This document shows positions 45,315-54,785 of a stretch of 64,000 nucleotides of DNA, piece after piece. The notes beneath the pieces were generated by a model, which saw nothing but the letters and a program-made list of their open reading frames with translations, had not been told where the DNA came from and did no database searches. Origin of the DNA: Leucogyrophana mollusca (Eukaryota > Basidiomycota > Agaricomycetes > Boletales); contig MU266435.1 of the NCBI GenBank assembly GCA_021014945.1, positions 1 to 64,000 on the forward strand, written 5' to 3'. The position numbers and the translations under genes are program-made. Position 1 is the stretch's first letter. Each line of letters begins with the position of its first letter.

Positions 45315-46964
45315 TCAACATGCAGGTGTGACTTTGGAAGTCGAAGTTCCTCGACCCGGTTCCCCACGCTCTCTTGCGGTCGCAAGCCCCTTCAGAAGCT
45401 CCTCCACTCGCGACCATCCGGTGCTCCGACCCTCTCTACCCCACCCGACGTGTGCTGTTGCGATCTTCGTAAGCCGAGGCATAATGACTGATAAAAACTC
45501 TGCGACGCGAGCCGGTTCGCGGATGTCGGAGTGCCCAACGTCCAGAAGCGTGATGTTGTAGTTGGCAACTTCGCTTCTGTACCCCTCAGTATTAATGGCA
45601 TCCAAGATAGTGGCATCTATTGTCAGGCTAAGTTCCCGCAGCCGACGACAGTGCCGCAGCAGGGACAGTATTCCCGTGAAGGTAACCAGAGTCGGGGCTA
45701 ACCTCGTGTCTAATTCAAAGACCTCGAGCTGGGGCCATGCGAGGGCTATTTCTTCTAGGTCGGGATCGGATAGCTTGGCTGTGCAGTAGTAAGACGAGCG
45801 GAAAGTCGTCAGGTTTCTGAACACAAAAAGTGGCTTCAATGTCTTGAGGCTCCAATCCACAGGGCGCCTATGATCTTTTCTATGATAGACAATATCCAGG
45901 GTATGTAGATCAGCGGGCGATAAGTGGGTCGACAGGAATGAAAAAAACTGCTGGAAAGATGATGCGGAAATAAATTTGATGGAAACGAGTCGGATGGATA
46001 GGTGGCCACATGTCAGGTGGATGTCCTCGAGATACTGCCGGAAAGCTGTTAATGACTTCGCAATCATTGCGAAGGATTCGAGTGTGGGCAGGAAATTAGC
46101 ATGTGTATGGCGACCTTGCCAGCCTAGGTAAACTCTCAAACGTTTGAGTGATTTGAGAGAGCAAAGGTGGGTGATGGCATGCTGATTGAGTGCACCAGCC
46201 TCGACGTATTCAAGGAGGGGCCATTGCGAGATGCTCTCGGAAATGCTCGACATCACCTTTTCGGAGGTATCCATGCACACGACTCGTTTGATGAGTGGAA
46301 TTGAGGTATGTAACGAAGAGATGATGGATAGCGCAGAGGTGGATGGTTCTGATGAGAGGTTGGTCCTAAGGCAGAGACAAGTGAGGCGTGGTCCCAAAAA
46401 CGAGGGCAGCAACGGGAAGTAGTCCGTATTGGAAGAGTTGTACGTATGGAGGGGCGCCCAGTTCAATTGTCGGAGGTTCGGTAGGAAACAGCCACCGTTG
46501 GGTAGAAACCTGCTGAGAGCGCACAGGACGTCATAACCTATGGACTTAAATAATAGGGGGTAGCGATATTCGCCGAAGATGCGAACACGTTGAGCATATC
46601 GCTGAAATATGACCCAGTCTGCGGAGGACAGAGGTCTGGTAAGTACCTGAGTGGAAATGAAAATGAGTACGAGACTTGATCGATGGAGAACCAACAGTAC
46701 CAGGAAACCAGCATCGTCCGTCACCCACAAGTCCTGAGGTAAACATCGTATCAGCGGGTCGAACGACTTCAAGAAGCTCCAAAGTGCGTCTAAAGCGGGG
46801 TCTCTGAAGGTGCGGCATGTTCTCGCGAAAGAAGCTAAATCAGCGCGAGCTCGACGAAAGTGGGGGTGATCAAACCCATCCATTAAGGATGGGTAGACAG
46901 GAAGATCATAGACATTCGAGGCAATTTCATGGAGAAGCTCCGTGATGTGTAGGCATCGATGCAT
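45315..46964 (-). CDS. F-box protein, unit 1
   Basis: Agaricomycete-type F-box protein, a likely substrate adaptor of an SCF ubiquitin ligase. ATG 46964 begins MHRCLHITELLHEIASNVYD; an F-box-like helix set continues through LASFARTCRTFRDPALDALW. The rest resembles leucine-rich repeats (FLPNLRQLNW, PLLEYVEAGALNQHAITHLC, FRNLTTFRSSYYC, DLEEIALAWPQLEVFEL, LRELSLTIDATILDAI). One probable intron, 46647-46700 (54 nt, donor GTACTG, acceptor CTCAG). The frame is open with or without splicing here, but the paralogues show that splicing is the better reading. Ends at 45315. No disabling mutation seen. Confidence 0.75.
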   Translation of the reverse strand: MHRCLHITELLHEIASNVYDLPVYPSLMDGFDHPHFRRARADLASFARTCRTFRDPALDALWSFLKSFDPLIRCLPQDLWVTDDAGFLVLLVLHRSSLVLIFISTQVLTRPLSSADWVIFQRYAQRVRIFGEYRYPLLFKSIGYDVLCALSRFLPNGGCFLPNLRQLNWAPLHTYNSSNTDYFPLLPSFLGPRLTCLCLRTNLSSEPSTSALSIISSLHTSIPLIKRVVCMDTSEKVMSSISESISQWPLLEYVEAGALNQHAITHLCSLKSLKRLRVYLGWQGRHTHANFLPTLESFAMIAKSLTAFRQYLEDIHLTCGHLSIRLVSIKFISASSFQQFFSFLSTHLSPADLHTLDIVYHRKDHRRPVDWSLKTLKPLFVFRNLTTFRSSYYCTAKLSDPDLEEIALAWPQLEVFELDTRLAPTLVTFTGILSLLRHCRRLRELSLTIDATILDAINTEGYRSEVANYNITLLDVGHSDIREPARVAEFLSVIMPRLTKIATAHVGWGREGRSTGWSRVEELLKGLATARERGEPGRGTSTSKVTPAC

Positions 46965-47246
46965 GACTGTACATATCCCGTGTCCGAGACTTGAACGTTT
47001 TGTGGTGTGTTTTTGGTGCAAACGTTTTCAGGACGACCTTGGCTACCAGTAAAGTCACTACTAACCGTGGCCGAGCGTGCCAAATCATTGCTCCGTGGGA
47101 AGTCTAACAATATTTTCAGCCGTCATTCCGATACTACAGTAACTATAGTATTAGTATACCCAGCGTCCCGCGACCTTGCACACTACACCCGTATACTCCT
47201 TCCCCCCTCACATTCCACCACCTTTCCGTTTCCTCGTCTAGTGGTG
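46965..47246. other. Spacer between F-box 1 and the helicase remnant
   Basis: About 280 bp upstream of F-box 1; likely its promoter. Contains CTATAGTATTAGTATACC at about 47144-47161, an AT-rich stretch. No clear transposon end was identified. Confidence 0.4.
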
Positions 47247-47700
47247 CTAAAGCGTCAGCAAGCTTTCACCAAAGTCCCACAGCAATCGAATGTTGTCTCT
47301 GCCATGTCCTCGCGATAACAACACATAAATGTTGAACGGCGTAAGTCCACCAGTTGGCGGTGTTCCTATATCGATCAATGAGTTGCTGATTGTCTGTCCC
47401 TGTGCGCGATAGTCTGTGAATGCATATGCTGGTGGCGTCTCGTTATTTTCTTGTCGGTTGCACTGTGTTTGATATTGAAGGTACGTTCCGTTGGCATTAT
47501 TAGCAATATGTATCCCCCTCTGCAGGTCTTCGAGCTGATGATCCCCTGTGCGGTATAGCCAGACAAGGATATATGTAGGTGGATACGTCAACTCCACCAC
47601 CGGATTCGGGGGCACGTAACAATTTCACCACGTGCACCATTCGTGACATCGAGGACCATCTCTACATTAAAGGTTACCATTATCTTCACACTAGTGAAAT
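47247..47700 (-). pseudogene. Pif1-like helicase remnant, Helitron type
   Basis: C-terminal part of a Pif1-family superfamily 1 helicase as found in fungal Helitron transposons. In order on the minus strand: FNVEMVLDVTNGARGEIV (about 47690-47620), then after a small frame-changing deletion VVELTYPPTYILVWLYRTG, QLEDLQRGIHIANN, YAFTDYRAQGQTISNSLIDI, PPTGGLTPFNIYVLLSRGHG, RDNIRLLWDF and a stop at 47247. The YRAQGQT and ALSRG-type blocks are helicase motifs V and VI. No Walker A, no Rep domain and no recognisable Helitron ends are in the window, so this is a decayed piece. It abuts the truncated hydrolase of unit 2. Confidence 0.78.
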
Positions 47701-47718
47701 ACTTCGTGCCCCACCGTT

Positions 47719-48214
47719 GCTCTCCATCTCCACGAGGCCTCATATGATCGGAGAAGCCTTGAAGCCATCCAGCGCCATGCTCATCTCGGCTGGGCCCCCA
47801 GCGTGCTACGTGCCATTCAACCCCGTCGCATGGCTGGTGAGGCTGAGTCTGGCGAAGAGGCTGAGCACAGTCGAAGGGGCCGAAAAGTTCTTGCAAGACG
47901 CGGTGTTTGGGAAGATGGGAGAAGCTGAGCGGAGAGAGTTTGCGCAGTGGAGAGATGCGCAGAGGCTGGAAGAGGGGGAGACGGAGCGGAAGATGGCGAG
48001 GAATGTGGTGTGGAGTGTGGCGACTTCGTGGGACGGGCTGCTGTTGATGCCACAGGTGCTGCACGCGGATTGGGGTAATGGGTTTGACGAAGAACACTCC
48101 CGACCGCCGATCTTGATCACTTCGAGCAGGAATGACCAGATGTCTCCGGAGGGATTTGCTAAATACGTGGTGGCGAATTATAATAACGCACGGATGAAGT
48201 CGGTGGGGGGATGA
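47719..48214 (+). pseudogene. Alpha/beta hydrolase remnant, unit 2
   Basis: Copy of the hydrolase that begins inside the oxyanion-loop region (LSISTRPHMIGEALKPSSAM). It then jumps directly to AGPPACYVPFNPVAWLVR: about 320 bp including the GGSYG nucleophile have been deleted. The rest (AEKFLQDAVFGKMGEAERRE; QMSPEGFAKYVVANY) is well kept up to MKSVGG, where GGA has become TGA at about 48211. Not a working enzyme. Confidence 0.85.
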
Positions 48215-48365
48215 CATCTTTCTATATTGTAACATCTGGACGAGGTGTGAACAGGGTTTCTTGCTGCTTTACCGTAGTCACAGTAGCCACTTATAGCTGT
48301 CGAATCGGGCAGGCGATCATGGAAGGAGGGGATTCCGTTCGTCGACGGCATGCTGCCTGTACACG

Positions 48366-50035
48366 TCAACATGCAGGTGTGACTTTGGAAGTCGAAGTTC
48401 CTCGACCCGGTTCCCCACGCTCTCTTGCGGTCGCAAGCCTCTTCAGAAGCTTCTCCACTCGCAACCATGCGGAGCGCCGATCGTCGACCCACCCGATGTG
48501 TGCCATTGTGATCTTCGTAAGCCGAGGCATAATGACAGATAAAAACTCTGCGACGCGAACCGGATCGCGGATGTCGGAGTGCCCAACGTCCAGAAGCGTG
48601 ATGTTGTAGTTGGCAACTTCGCTTCCGTTCCCCTCAGTATTAATGGCATCCAAAATAGTGGCGTCTATCGTCAGGCTAAGTTCCCGCAGCTGACGACACT
48701 GCCGTAGCAGGGACAGTATTCCCGTGAAGGTAACCAGAGGCGAGGCTAAGCCTGTGCCTAAATCAAAGACCTCGAGTTGGGGCCATGCCAGGGCTATTTC
48801 TTCTAGGTCGGGATCGGCCAGCTTGGCTGTGCAGTAGTCAGATGAGCGGAAAGTCGTCAGGTTTCTGAACACAAAAAGTGGTTTCAATGTCTCGGAGCTC
48901 CAATCCACAGGGCCCCTATCGCGTGGTCTACAATAGAAAATTTTTAGGGTATGTAAATCAGCGGCGGATAGGTTGGACGACAGGAGTGTAAAAAACTGCT
49001 GGAAAGATGATGCGGAACTAAATTCCCAGGAAATGAGTTCGATGGATAGCTGGCCACATTTCAGGTGGATGTCCTCGAGATACTGCTGACAAGCTGTTAA
49101 TGACTGCGCAGTTATTGTGAAGGATTCGAGTGTGGGCGGGAAATTAGCATGTGTATGGTGACCTTCCAGGGCTAGGTGAACTCCCAAATGTCTGAGTGAC
49201 CTGAGAGAACAAAGGTGGGTGATCGCATGTTGACTGATTGCGGGAGCCTCGACGTGTTCAAGGAGGGGCCATTGCGAGATGCTTTCGGAGATGTTCTGCG
49301 TGATCTTTTCGGAAGCATCCGTGCACTCGACTCGTTTGATAAGTGGACATGAGGCATGTAACGGAGAGATGACGGATAGCACGAAGGTGGATGAGAGGTT
49401 AGTCCCATGAAAGAGGCTGGACACAAGGCGGAGACAAATGAGGCGTGGCCCTAAGAACAAGGGCAGCAACGGGAAAGGGCCGGTACCGGAAGAGTCACGC
49501 GTATGATACGGGGGGTGCGACCAGTTCAATTCTCGGAGGTTCGGTAGAAAACAGCCACCGTCGGGTAGAAATCTGCTCAGAGCGCCGAGGACGTCATAAC
49601 CAATGTACTCAAACAATGAGGGTTGTGGATATTTGCCGAAGATGCGAACACGTTGGGCGTATTGCTGAAATATGACCCAGTCTGAGGAGGAAAGAGGTCT
49701 GGTAAATACCTGAAATTGGAGATGAAAGTGATGAGTACGAGACTTGATCGATGGAGAACCGGCAGTACCAGGAAACCGTCATCGTCCATCTCCCACAAGT
49801 CCTGAGGTAAGCATCGTATCAACGGGTCGAACGACTTCAAAAAGCTCCAAAGGACGTCTAAAGCGGGGTCTTTGAAGGTGCGGCATGTTCTCGCGAGCGA
49901 AGCTAGATCACCGCGAGCTCGACGAAAGTGGTCGATACCAGAACGATCTGTTAACGATGGGTCGACACCGGGAAGATCATAGATTTTCAAGGCAATATCA
50001 TGGAGAATCTCTGTGATGTTCAGGCATCGATGCAT
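48366..50035 (-). CDS. F-box protein, unit 2
   Basis: Paralogue of the unit 1 F-box protein. ATG 50035 gives MHRCLNITEILHDIALKIYD, F-box core LASLARTCRTFKDPALDVLW, leucine-rich-like remainder (FLPNLRELNWSH, PLLEHVEAPAISQHAITHLC, DLEEIALAWPQLEVFDLGTG). The intron at 49710-49768 is 59 nt, not a multiple of three, so splicing is required here to keep the frame (GFL|VFTRPLSS). With it removed, the protein is complete and ends at 48366 with the same TSKVTPAC terminus as unit 1. Confidence 0.75.
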
Positions 50036-50382
50036 ATCTGAGACGTGAATGTTTTGTGGTGGGTGTCTGGTGCAATTGAACGTTTTACGAGGAAACCTGA
50101 TTTAGCATTTGAGTTTCAGATATATTTGTTCTGCGATCGATCGAGACGGAAGGCACCGGCCAGGGTATTTACGTCATCAAATTGGTGGGGAAATGACAGC
50201 GACCAAAAGCCGATCGAGTACGTCCTCACTGCAGCTGCAGCAGGCTGCAGCCCACGGCTACTCCTCTTTCTTTTGAATAATTTATTATCACACGACTAGA
50301 ATTTGCGACATTCCGACCAAGATGACTCGCCGAGTTTATGTCACAAACTCACGTCGGTAGGAGTATATAGCCATCCAATCAT
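50036..50382. other. Spacer upstream of F-box 2
   Basis: About 350 bp. Presumed promoter of F-box 2; it contains an inverted GCAGCTGCAGCAGGCTGCAGC stretch near 50230-50252. No gene recognised. Confidence 0.4.
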
Positions 50383-51058
50383 GGTCAACCCATCATCGTC
50401 ATTGGCGGAGCATCTTCGCTCGGTCAATATAGTAAGCTCTCTTTTGTCCCTTAATGTGCTGTCACTCACATCCTATTCCCCAGCGATTTAACTCGCAAAA
50501 CTATCTGTATTTCCCCCCGTCATCACAACCGCTTCACCCCATAACACCGTGCTGCTAATTTCGCTCGGTGCCACCCACACAATCGACCGCAAGCTGCCGA
50601 CTTCATCATTCCAGGGGCAAGTTACGAAGATCACGTTCAAGCCTGTGGAATTAGCTTTTACCGTCATATCCTACCCAGAAACACAGCAAGCCTTGTACGA
50701 TGTCCTCGCTCCGGAAGGAAAAATGATAGTTACGAGGCGCCCAGAGGTGGTGAGGAAGGAGGGCGATCAGAAGACAGTTCATTTCGTCAATGAGTCCTCC
50801 CATATACCAGGGACTAAGGAATTCTCATCTCGCTTCATGAGAGCACTGACACGCATGATCGCAGACCGTGAAATCAAGGTTCGTGTTCAACGTGGCCATG
50901 CATCAATCTTTTGCGCTGACATAGGTCCTGATCTATCGCAGACGCTTGCAGTAGAAGTTGTTCCCAACGGTCTGAATGGAGTCGTACCTGGACTGGGGGG
51001 GCTCCAAAGCGAGTCTGTTAATGGGAAGAAGCTAATTGTTTACCCATGGGAGACTTGA
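50383..51058 (+). pseudogene. Zinc-type alcohol dehydrogenase (toxD/enoyl reductase-like) remnant
   Basis: Starts in the middle of the protein, at the nucleotide-binding Rossmann stretch GQPIIVIGGASSLGQY. An intron (donor GTAAGC) follows, then TI*LAKLSVFPPVITTASPHN with an in-frame TAA at 50489-50491 where a glutamine codon is expected (CAA to TAA). It continues LLISLGATHTIDRKLPTSSF, ISYPETQQALYDVLAPEGKM, and ends ...KKLIVYPWET at 51058. The N-terminal catalytic GroES-like half is absent. Related fungal proteins are trans-acting enoyl reductases or quinone-type oxidoreductases. Confidence 0.8.
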
Positions 51059-51129
51059 AAGAAATACGTGTCAAGTTTCAGGTTAGTCAGTCCCGCTTCC
51101 ACTTGAAACTCCAGTTCCGTTTGGATGAT

Positions 51130-51684
51130 CTTTCGCACCCGCTAGCTCACGATCTACCTGCACTACCCCGCAGGGACGCTCTTCCCCAACCACTTTACCG
51201 TCCTCTTCAGGTCGCACACCCTCACAGTAAAGGATCCCCAGCTGCTATGCTATCCGCGGCACAAAGGGCATGGTCACAAAGTACGGCCTCGACGTGCAGG
51301 AGGACCAGCTGAAAGCCATGCCCACCGTCGCCAGCATCTCAGAGGCGGGCTACAGCAAAGAGCCCAAGGCCATCTGGGGCACGGTCGAGAACCTTGGCGA
51401 GGACGGCGTGACGATTGGCACGAAGACTGTGTACGTCCGAGTACCGCAATATGACGCGTGCGTATTCATCTTTCACTGTACAGCTGGCCCTCGGAAGCCC
51501 CGGGCGAGTACGCAGGCCTCTCCAAGCACTTGGCGGGGGCTATCCGGAATGGGGAGGAGCCGGCTGTAAAGTGGAAGAGGCGACACAGGTGATTGAGACG
51601 ATTGAGCTGGCGTACAAGAGTTCTGCGGAGGAGCGCACGATTGCAGTTCCCAAGATCCAAGGTCATCTGCACTGTGTAGAATAG
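51130..51684 (+). pseudogene. Gfo/Idh/MocA oxidoreductase C-terminal remnant 1
   Basis: Pieces of the C-terminal domain of a Gfo/Idh/MocA dehydrogenase: LAHDLPAL, FPNHFTVLFRSHTLTVKDP, TKYGLDVQEDQLKAMPT, AIWGTVENLGEDGVTIGTKT. After a probable intron come APGEYAGLSKHLAGAIRNGE, EPAVKW and ATQVIETIELAYKSSAEERT. One base is missing after AAGTGG (about 51574), which shifts the frame, and the stop TAA seen in copy 3 is CAA here. The N-terminal half is missing. A 3' shadow of the UBL gene's upstream region follows (about 51690-51755). Confidence 0.8.
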
Positions 51685-51769
51685 AAAGATCGAACGCTGT
51701 AACAAATTCGCAGTGACTCGAGGTTAGACATCTCTCCCAATCCATTCAGTATCATAATAAGTCGATTAT

Positions 51770-52566
51770 AATGATATGTCGCCCCAACGCTACCAGGGTG
51801 GGGCAACACCTCGTCCCTGCTACTCTCCCCTCCTACATCGACTGCATTATGGGGGATATGACTGTGCTGCTCGATCACCTATACCACGAGGACAGTCGTG
51901 ACATCACGCTATATGTCGCTGGGGGTTCATATGGCACTGCGCCTGCACAGATACTCTACGGGCCCCCATACGAGAAGTTCCCATATGGACGTCGGATTGC
52001 AAAACTGCTGCTGCTGGGCGCCATCCCGCCTTTCTACTACCATCGCGACTACGCAAAACACATGTCGTGGGGGAACCACATTATGGCTGGACCTTCGGGC
52101 GCGCTACGTGCCGTTTAACCTCGTCGCACGGCTGGTGAAGCTGAGCACCGTCGAAGGGGCCGAAAAGTTCTTGCAAGACACGGTGTTTGGGAAGATGGGA
52201 GAAGCCGAGCGGAAAGAATTTGCGCAGTGGAGAGATGCGCAGAGGCTGGAAGAGGGGGAGACGGAGCGGAAGATGGCGAGAAATGTGGTGCGGAGTGTGG
52301 CGACTTCGTGGGACGGGCTGCTGTTGGTGCCACAGGTGCTGCAGGCGGATTGGGGGTTCCGGCCTGGTGGGCTTGACGAAGAGCACTCTCGACCGCCGAT
52401 CTTGATCACCTCGAGCAAGGATGATCAGATGTCTCCGGAGGGATTTGCTAAATACCTGGTGGCGAATTATAAGAACGCGCGGATGAAGTCGGTGGGGGGA
52501 GGACATCTTTCTATACTGTATCATCTGGACGAGGTGTGGACAGAGTTCCTTGCTGTTGTACCGTAG
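51770..52566 (+). pseudogene. Alpha/beta hydrolase remnant, unit 3
   Basis: The copy begins abruptly at the position of APTLPGWGN in unit 1 (CCAACGCTACCAGG at 51784). The oxyanion HG and start codon are therefore gone. The nucleophile elbow AGGSYGTAPA is intact. A one-base insertion at about 52096-52100 (CCTTCGGGCGCG versus CCTCCAGCGCG) shifts frame before ARYVPFNLVARLVK, and a 24-bp stretch after LVK is deleted. The remaining C-terminus has the acid loop (SSKDDQMSP) and the catalytic-histidine region VGGGHLSILYHLDEVW, stop at 52566. It supplies the best view of what the gap removed from unit 1. Confidence 0.85.
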
Positions 52567-52658
52567 TCGCAGTAGCCACCTATAGCTGTCTGTCGAGTCG
52601 GGCAGGCGATCATGGAGAGGGGGGATTCCGTCCGTCGATGGCATGCTGCCTGAACACG

Positions 52659-54322
52659 TCAACATGCAGTTGTGACTTCGCAGGTCGGGGTTCCTCGACC
52701 CGGTTCCCCACGCTCTCTCGCGGTCGCAAGCACCTTCAGAAGCTTCTCCACTCGCAACCATGTAGAGCGCCGATGGCCTCCGGCCCATCCGACGTGTGCG
52801 ATCTTCGTAAGCCGAGGCATAATGGCTGACAAGAACTTGGCAACAGGAATCGGCTCGCGGATGTCAGAGTACCCGACATCTAAAAGCGTGATGTTGTAGT
52901 TGGTAACTTCACTTCCGTGCCCCTGAGTATTCATGGCGTCCAAATTAGTGGCATCCATCGTCAGCCTAAGTTCCCGCAGCCGACGACAGTGCCTTAGCAG
53001 GGACAGCATTCCCGTGAAGGTAACCAGAATCGGGGCTATGCATGTGTCCAAGTCGAAGACCTCGAGCTGGGGCCATGCCAGGGCTATTTCTTCTAGTCGG
53101 CATCGGACAGCTTGGTTGCGCAGTAGTAAGATGAGTGGAAAGTCGTCAGGTTTTTGAACACAAAAAGTGGTCTCAACGTCTCGAGGCTCCAATCCACAGG
53201 GCCCCCATCGTATGGTCTATGATAGACAAATTTCACGGTATGTAAATCAGAGGCCGATAAGTGGGACGACAGGAATGAAAAAAACTGCTGGAAAGATGAT
53301 GCGGAACTAAATTCGGTGGAAACGATTTGGATGGATAGGTGGCCACATGTCAGGTGGATGTCCTCGAGATACTGCCGGCAGGCTGTTAATGACTGCGCAA
53401 CGATTTTGAAGGATTCGAGCGTCGGCGGGAATTTGGCATGTGTGTGGTGACCTTCCTGGTCTAGGTGAACTCCCAAATGTTTGAGTGATTTGAGAGAACA
53501 AAGGTGGGCGATCGCATGCTGACTGAGTGCGCCAGCCTCGACGTATTCAAGGAGGGGCCATTGCGAGATGCTTTCGGAGATGCTCTGCGTGATCTTTTCG
53601 GAAGCACCCATGCACTCGACATTTTTGATGAGTGGACTTGAGGCATGCAACGAAGGGACGATGGATAGCGCAGACGTGGATGGTTCTGATGGGAGGCCGG
53701 TCCTAACGCAGAGGCCGGACTCAAGGCAGAGACAAGTGAGGTGTGGTCCCATAAACAAGGGCAGCAACAGGAAGTAGTCAGTATCGGAAGATTTGCACAT
53801 ATGATCCTGGGGCTGCGACCAGTTCAATTGTCGGAGGTTCGGTAGGAAACAGCCACCGTCGGGTAGAAACCTGCTGAGAGTGCGCAGGACGTCATAACCA
53901 ATGTACTCAAACAAAAAGGGGTCCTGATATCTGCCGAAGATGCGAACACGTTGAGCATATTGCTGAAATATGACCCAGTCCGAGGAGGAAAGAGGTCTGG
54001 TGAATACCTGAAAGTGGAGATGAAAAGTGATGAGTACGAAACTTCATCGATGGAGAGCTGGCAGTACCAGGGAACCGCCATCGTCCTTCACCCACAAGTC
54101 CTGAGGTAAACATCGTATTAACGGGTGGAACGACGTCAGGAAGCTCCAAAGGACGTCTAAAGCGGGGTCTCTGAAGGTGCGGCATGTTCTCGCGAGAGAA
54201 GCTAAATCAGCGCGAGCTTGACGAAGGCCGGGGAGGTTCTTTGTCGACAGTGGGTCGACATGACCATAGATATTCGAGGCAATGTCATAGAGAATATGTG
54301 TGATGTGTAGGCATCGATGCAT
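52659..54322 (-). pseudogene. F-box gene, unit 3, with a frameshift
   Basis: Copy with ATG 54322 (MHRCLHITHILYDIASNIYG) and intron 54008-54067 (60 nt). An in-frame TGA in CATCGATGAAG lies inside that intron and is harmless if splicing occurs. The damaging change is a missing G at about 53096: CTTCTAGTCGG versus CTTCTAGGTCGG in units 1, 2 and 4. It shifts the frame at KLSDAD|LEEIALAW, so the last 145 codons or so are read wrongly. The downstream frame is otherwise open to 52659. Either a recent pseudogene or a sequencing error at one base. Confidence 0.72.
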
Positions 54323-54349
54323 CACTGTACCCGAGACTTGAATGTTTTG

Positions 54350-54473
54350 TGGTCACCGCTAGTTCACGATCTACCTGCAAAGTGGGAAGAGATGACGCAG
54401 GTAATCGAGATAATCGAGCTGGCGTACAAGAGTTTCTGCAGAGGAGCGCACGATTGCGGTTCCCAAGATCTAA
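54350..54473 (+). pseudogene. Gfo/Idh/MocA remnant 2
   Basis: Short piece joining LVHDLPA directly to KWEEMTQVIEIIELAYKS. The roughly 130 codons between these points in remnant 1 are missing. An extra T (AGAGTTTCTGC) then shifts the frame. Remnant 3 at 56485-56602 shows the same internal joint, so both came from one deleted ancestor. Confidence 0.8.
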
Positions 54474-54504
54474 GTTAATCTGAGCTATGTATTACTATTA
54501 GAAA

Positions 54505-54785
54505 CGTGAAACGCTGTATCACAAATTCGCAGGCAGCCGACGGGAAGATGGGCGAGATTTGGAAGGCAGCTCCCGCCCGCAGAGGACCCGGACCCGGGCT
54601 TCCAGGAGATCACTCTCTGTGTGCTCCTCGCCCCGCCGACGATGCTTGTCCCGGAGTCAGTTGAACTGGTGCTCAAATACCGGCACCGGGAAGGTAAGTC
54701 AACACCTATAGCTATCTATCGAGTCGGGCAGGCGATCATGGAGGGAGGGGATTCCGTCCGTCGATGGCATGCTGCCTGTACACGT
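54505..54785 (+). other. Mosaic of three gene fragments, residue of unit 4 hydrolase
   Basis: Reading left to right: a piece of the 5' untranslated region of the UBL gene (ACAAATTCGCAG); a piece of its first exon end (GATGGGCGAGATTTGGAAGG, compare 56926-56944); a piece matching its exon at about 57747-57800 (ACCCGGGCTTCCAGGAG, CTCCTCGCCCCGC); then the hydrolase upstream segment (CCGGAGTCAGTTGAACTGG, compare 44307); and, immediately after GTAAGTCAACA, the 3' flank of the hydrolase. The whole hydrolase coding region is gone. Confidence 0.75.

Noticed and set aside
46647..46700. Ultra-short introns of 24-30 nt in the F-box genes (GTACTCAT...CAG)
   Set aside because: A donor 30 bases further upstream (GTACTG) gives introns of 54-60 nt, the normal size here, keeps phase in all copies and also removes the TGA of unit 3.
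47022..47260. Possible Helitron 3' end (CTAG-type) near the helicase remnant
   Set aside because: CTAG occurs at about 47239, but I could not see a convincing hairpin at the proper distance or a matching 5' TC end.
54044..54056. Premature stop codon TGA in F-box unit 3 (CATCGATGAAG)
   Set aside because: It lies inside the inferred 60-nt intron, so it is not counted as a lesion.
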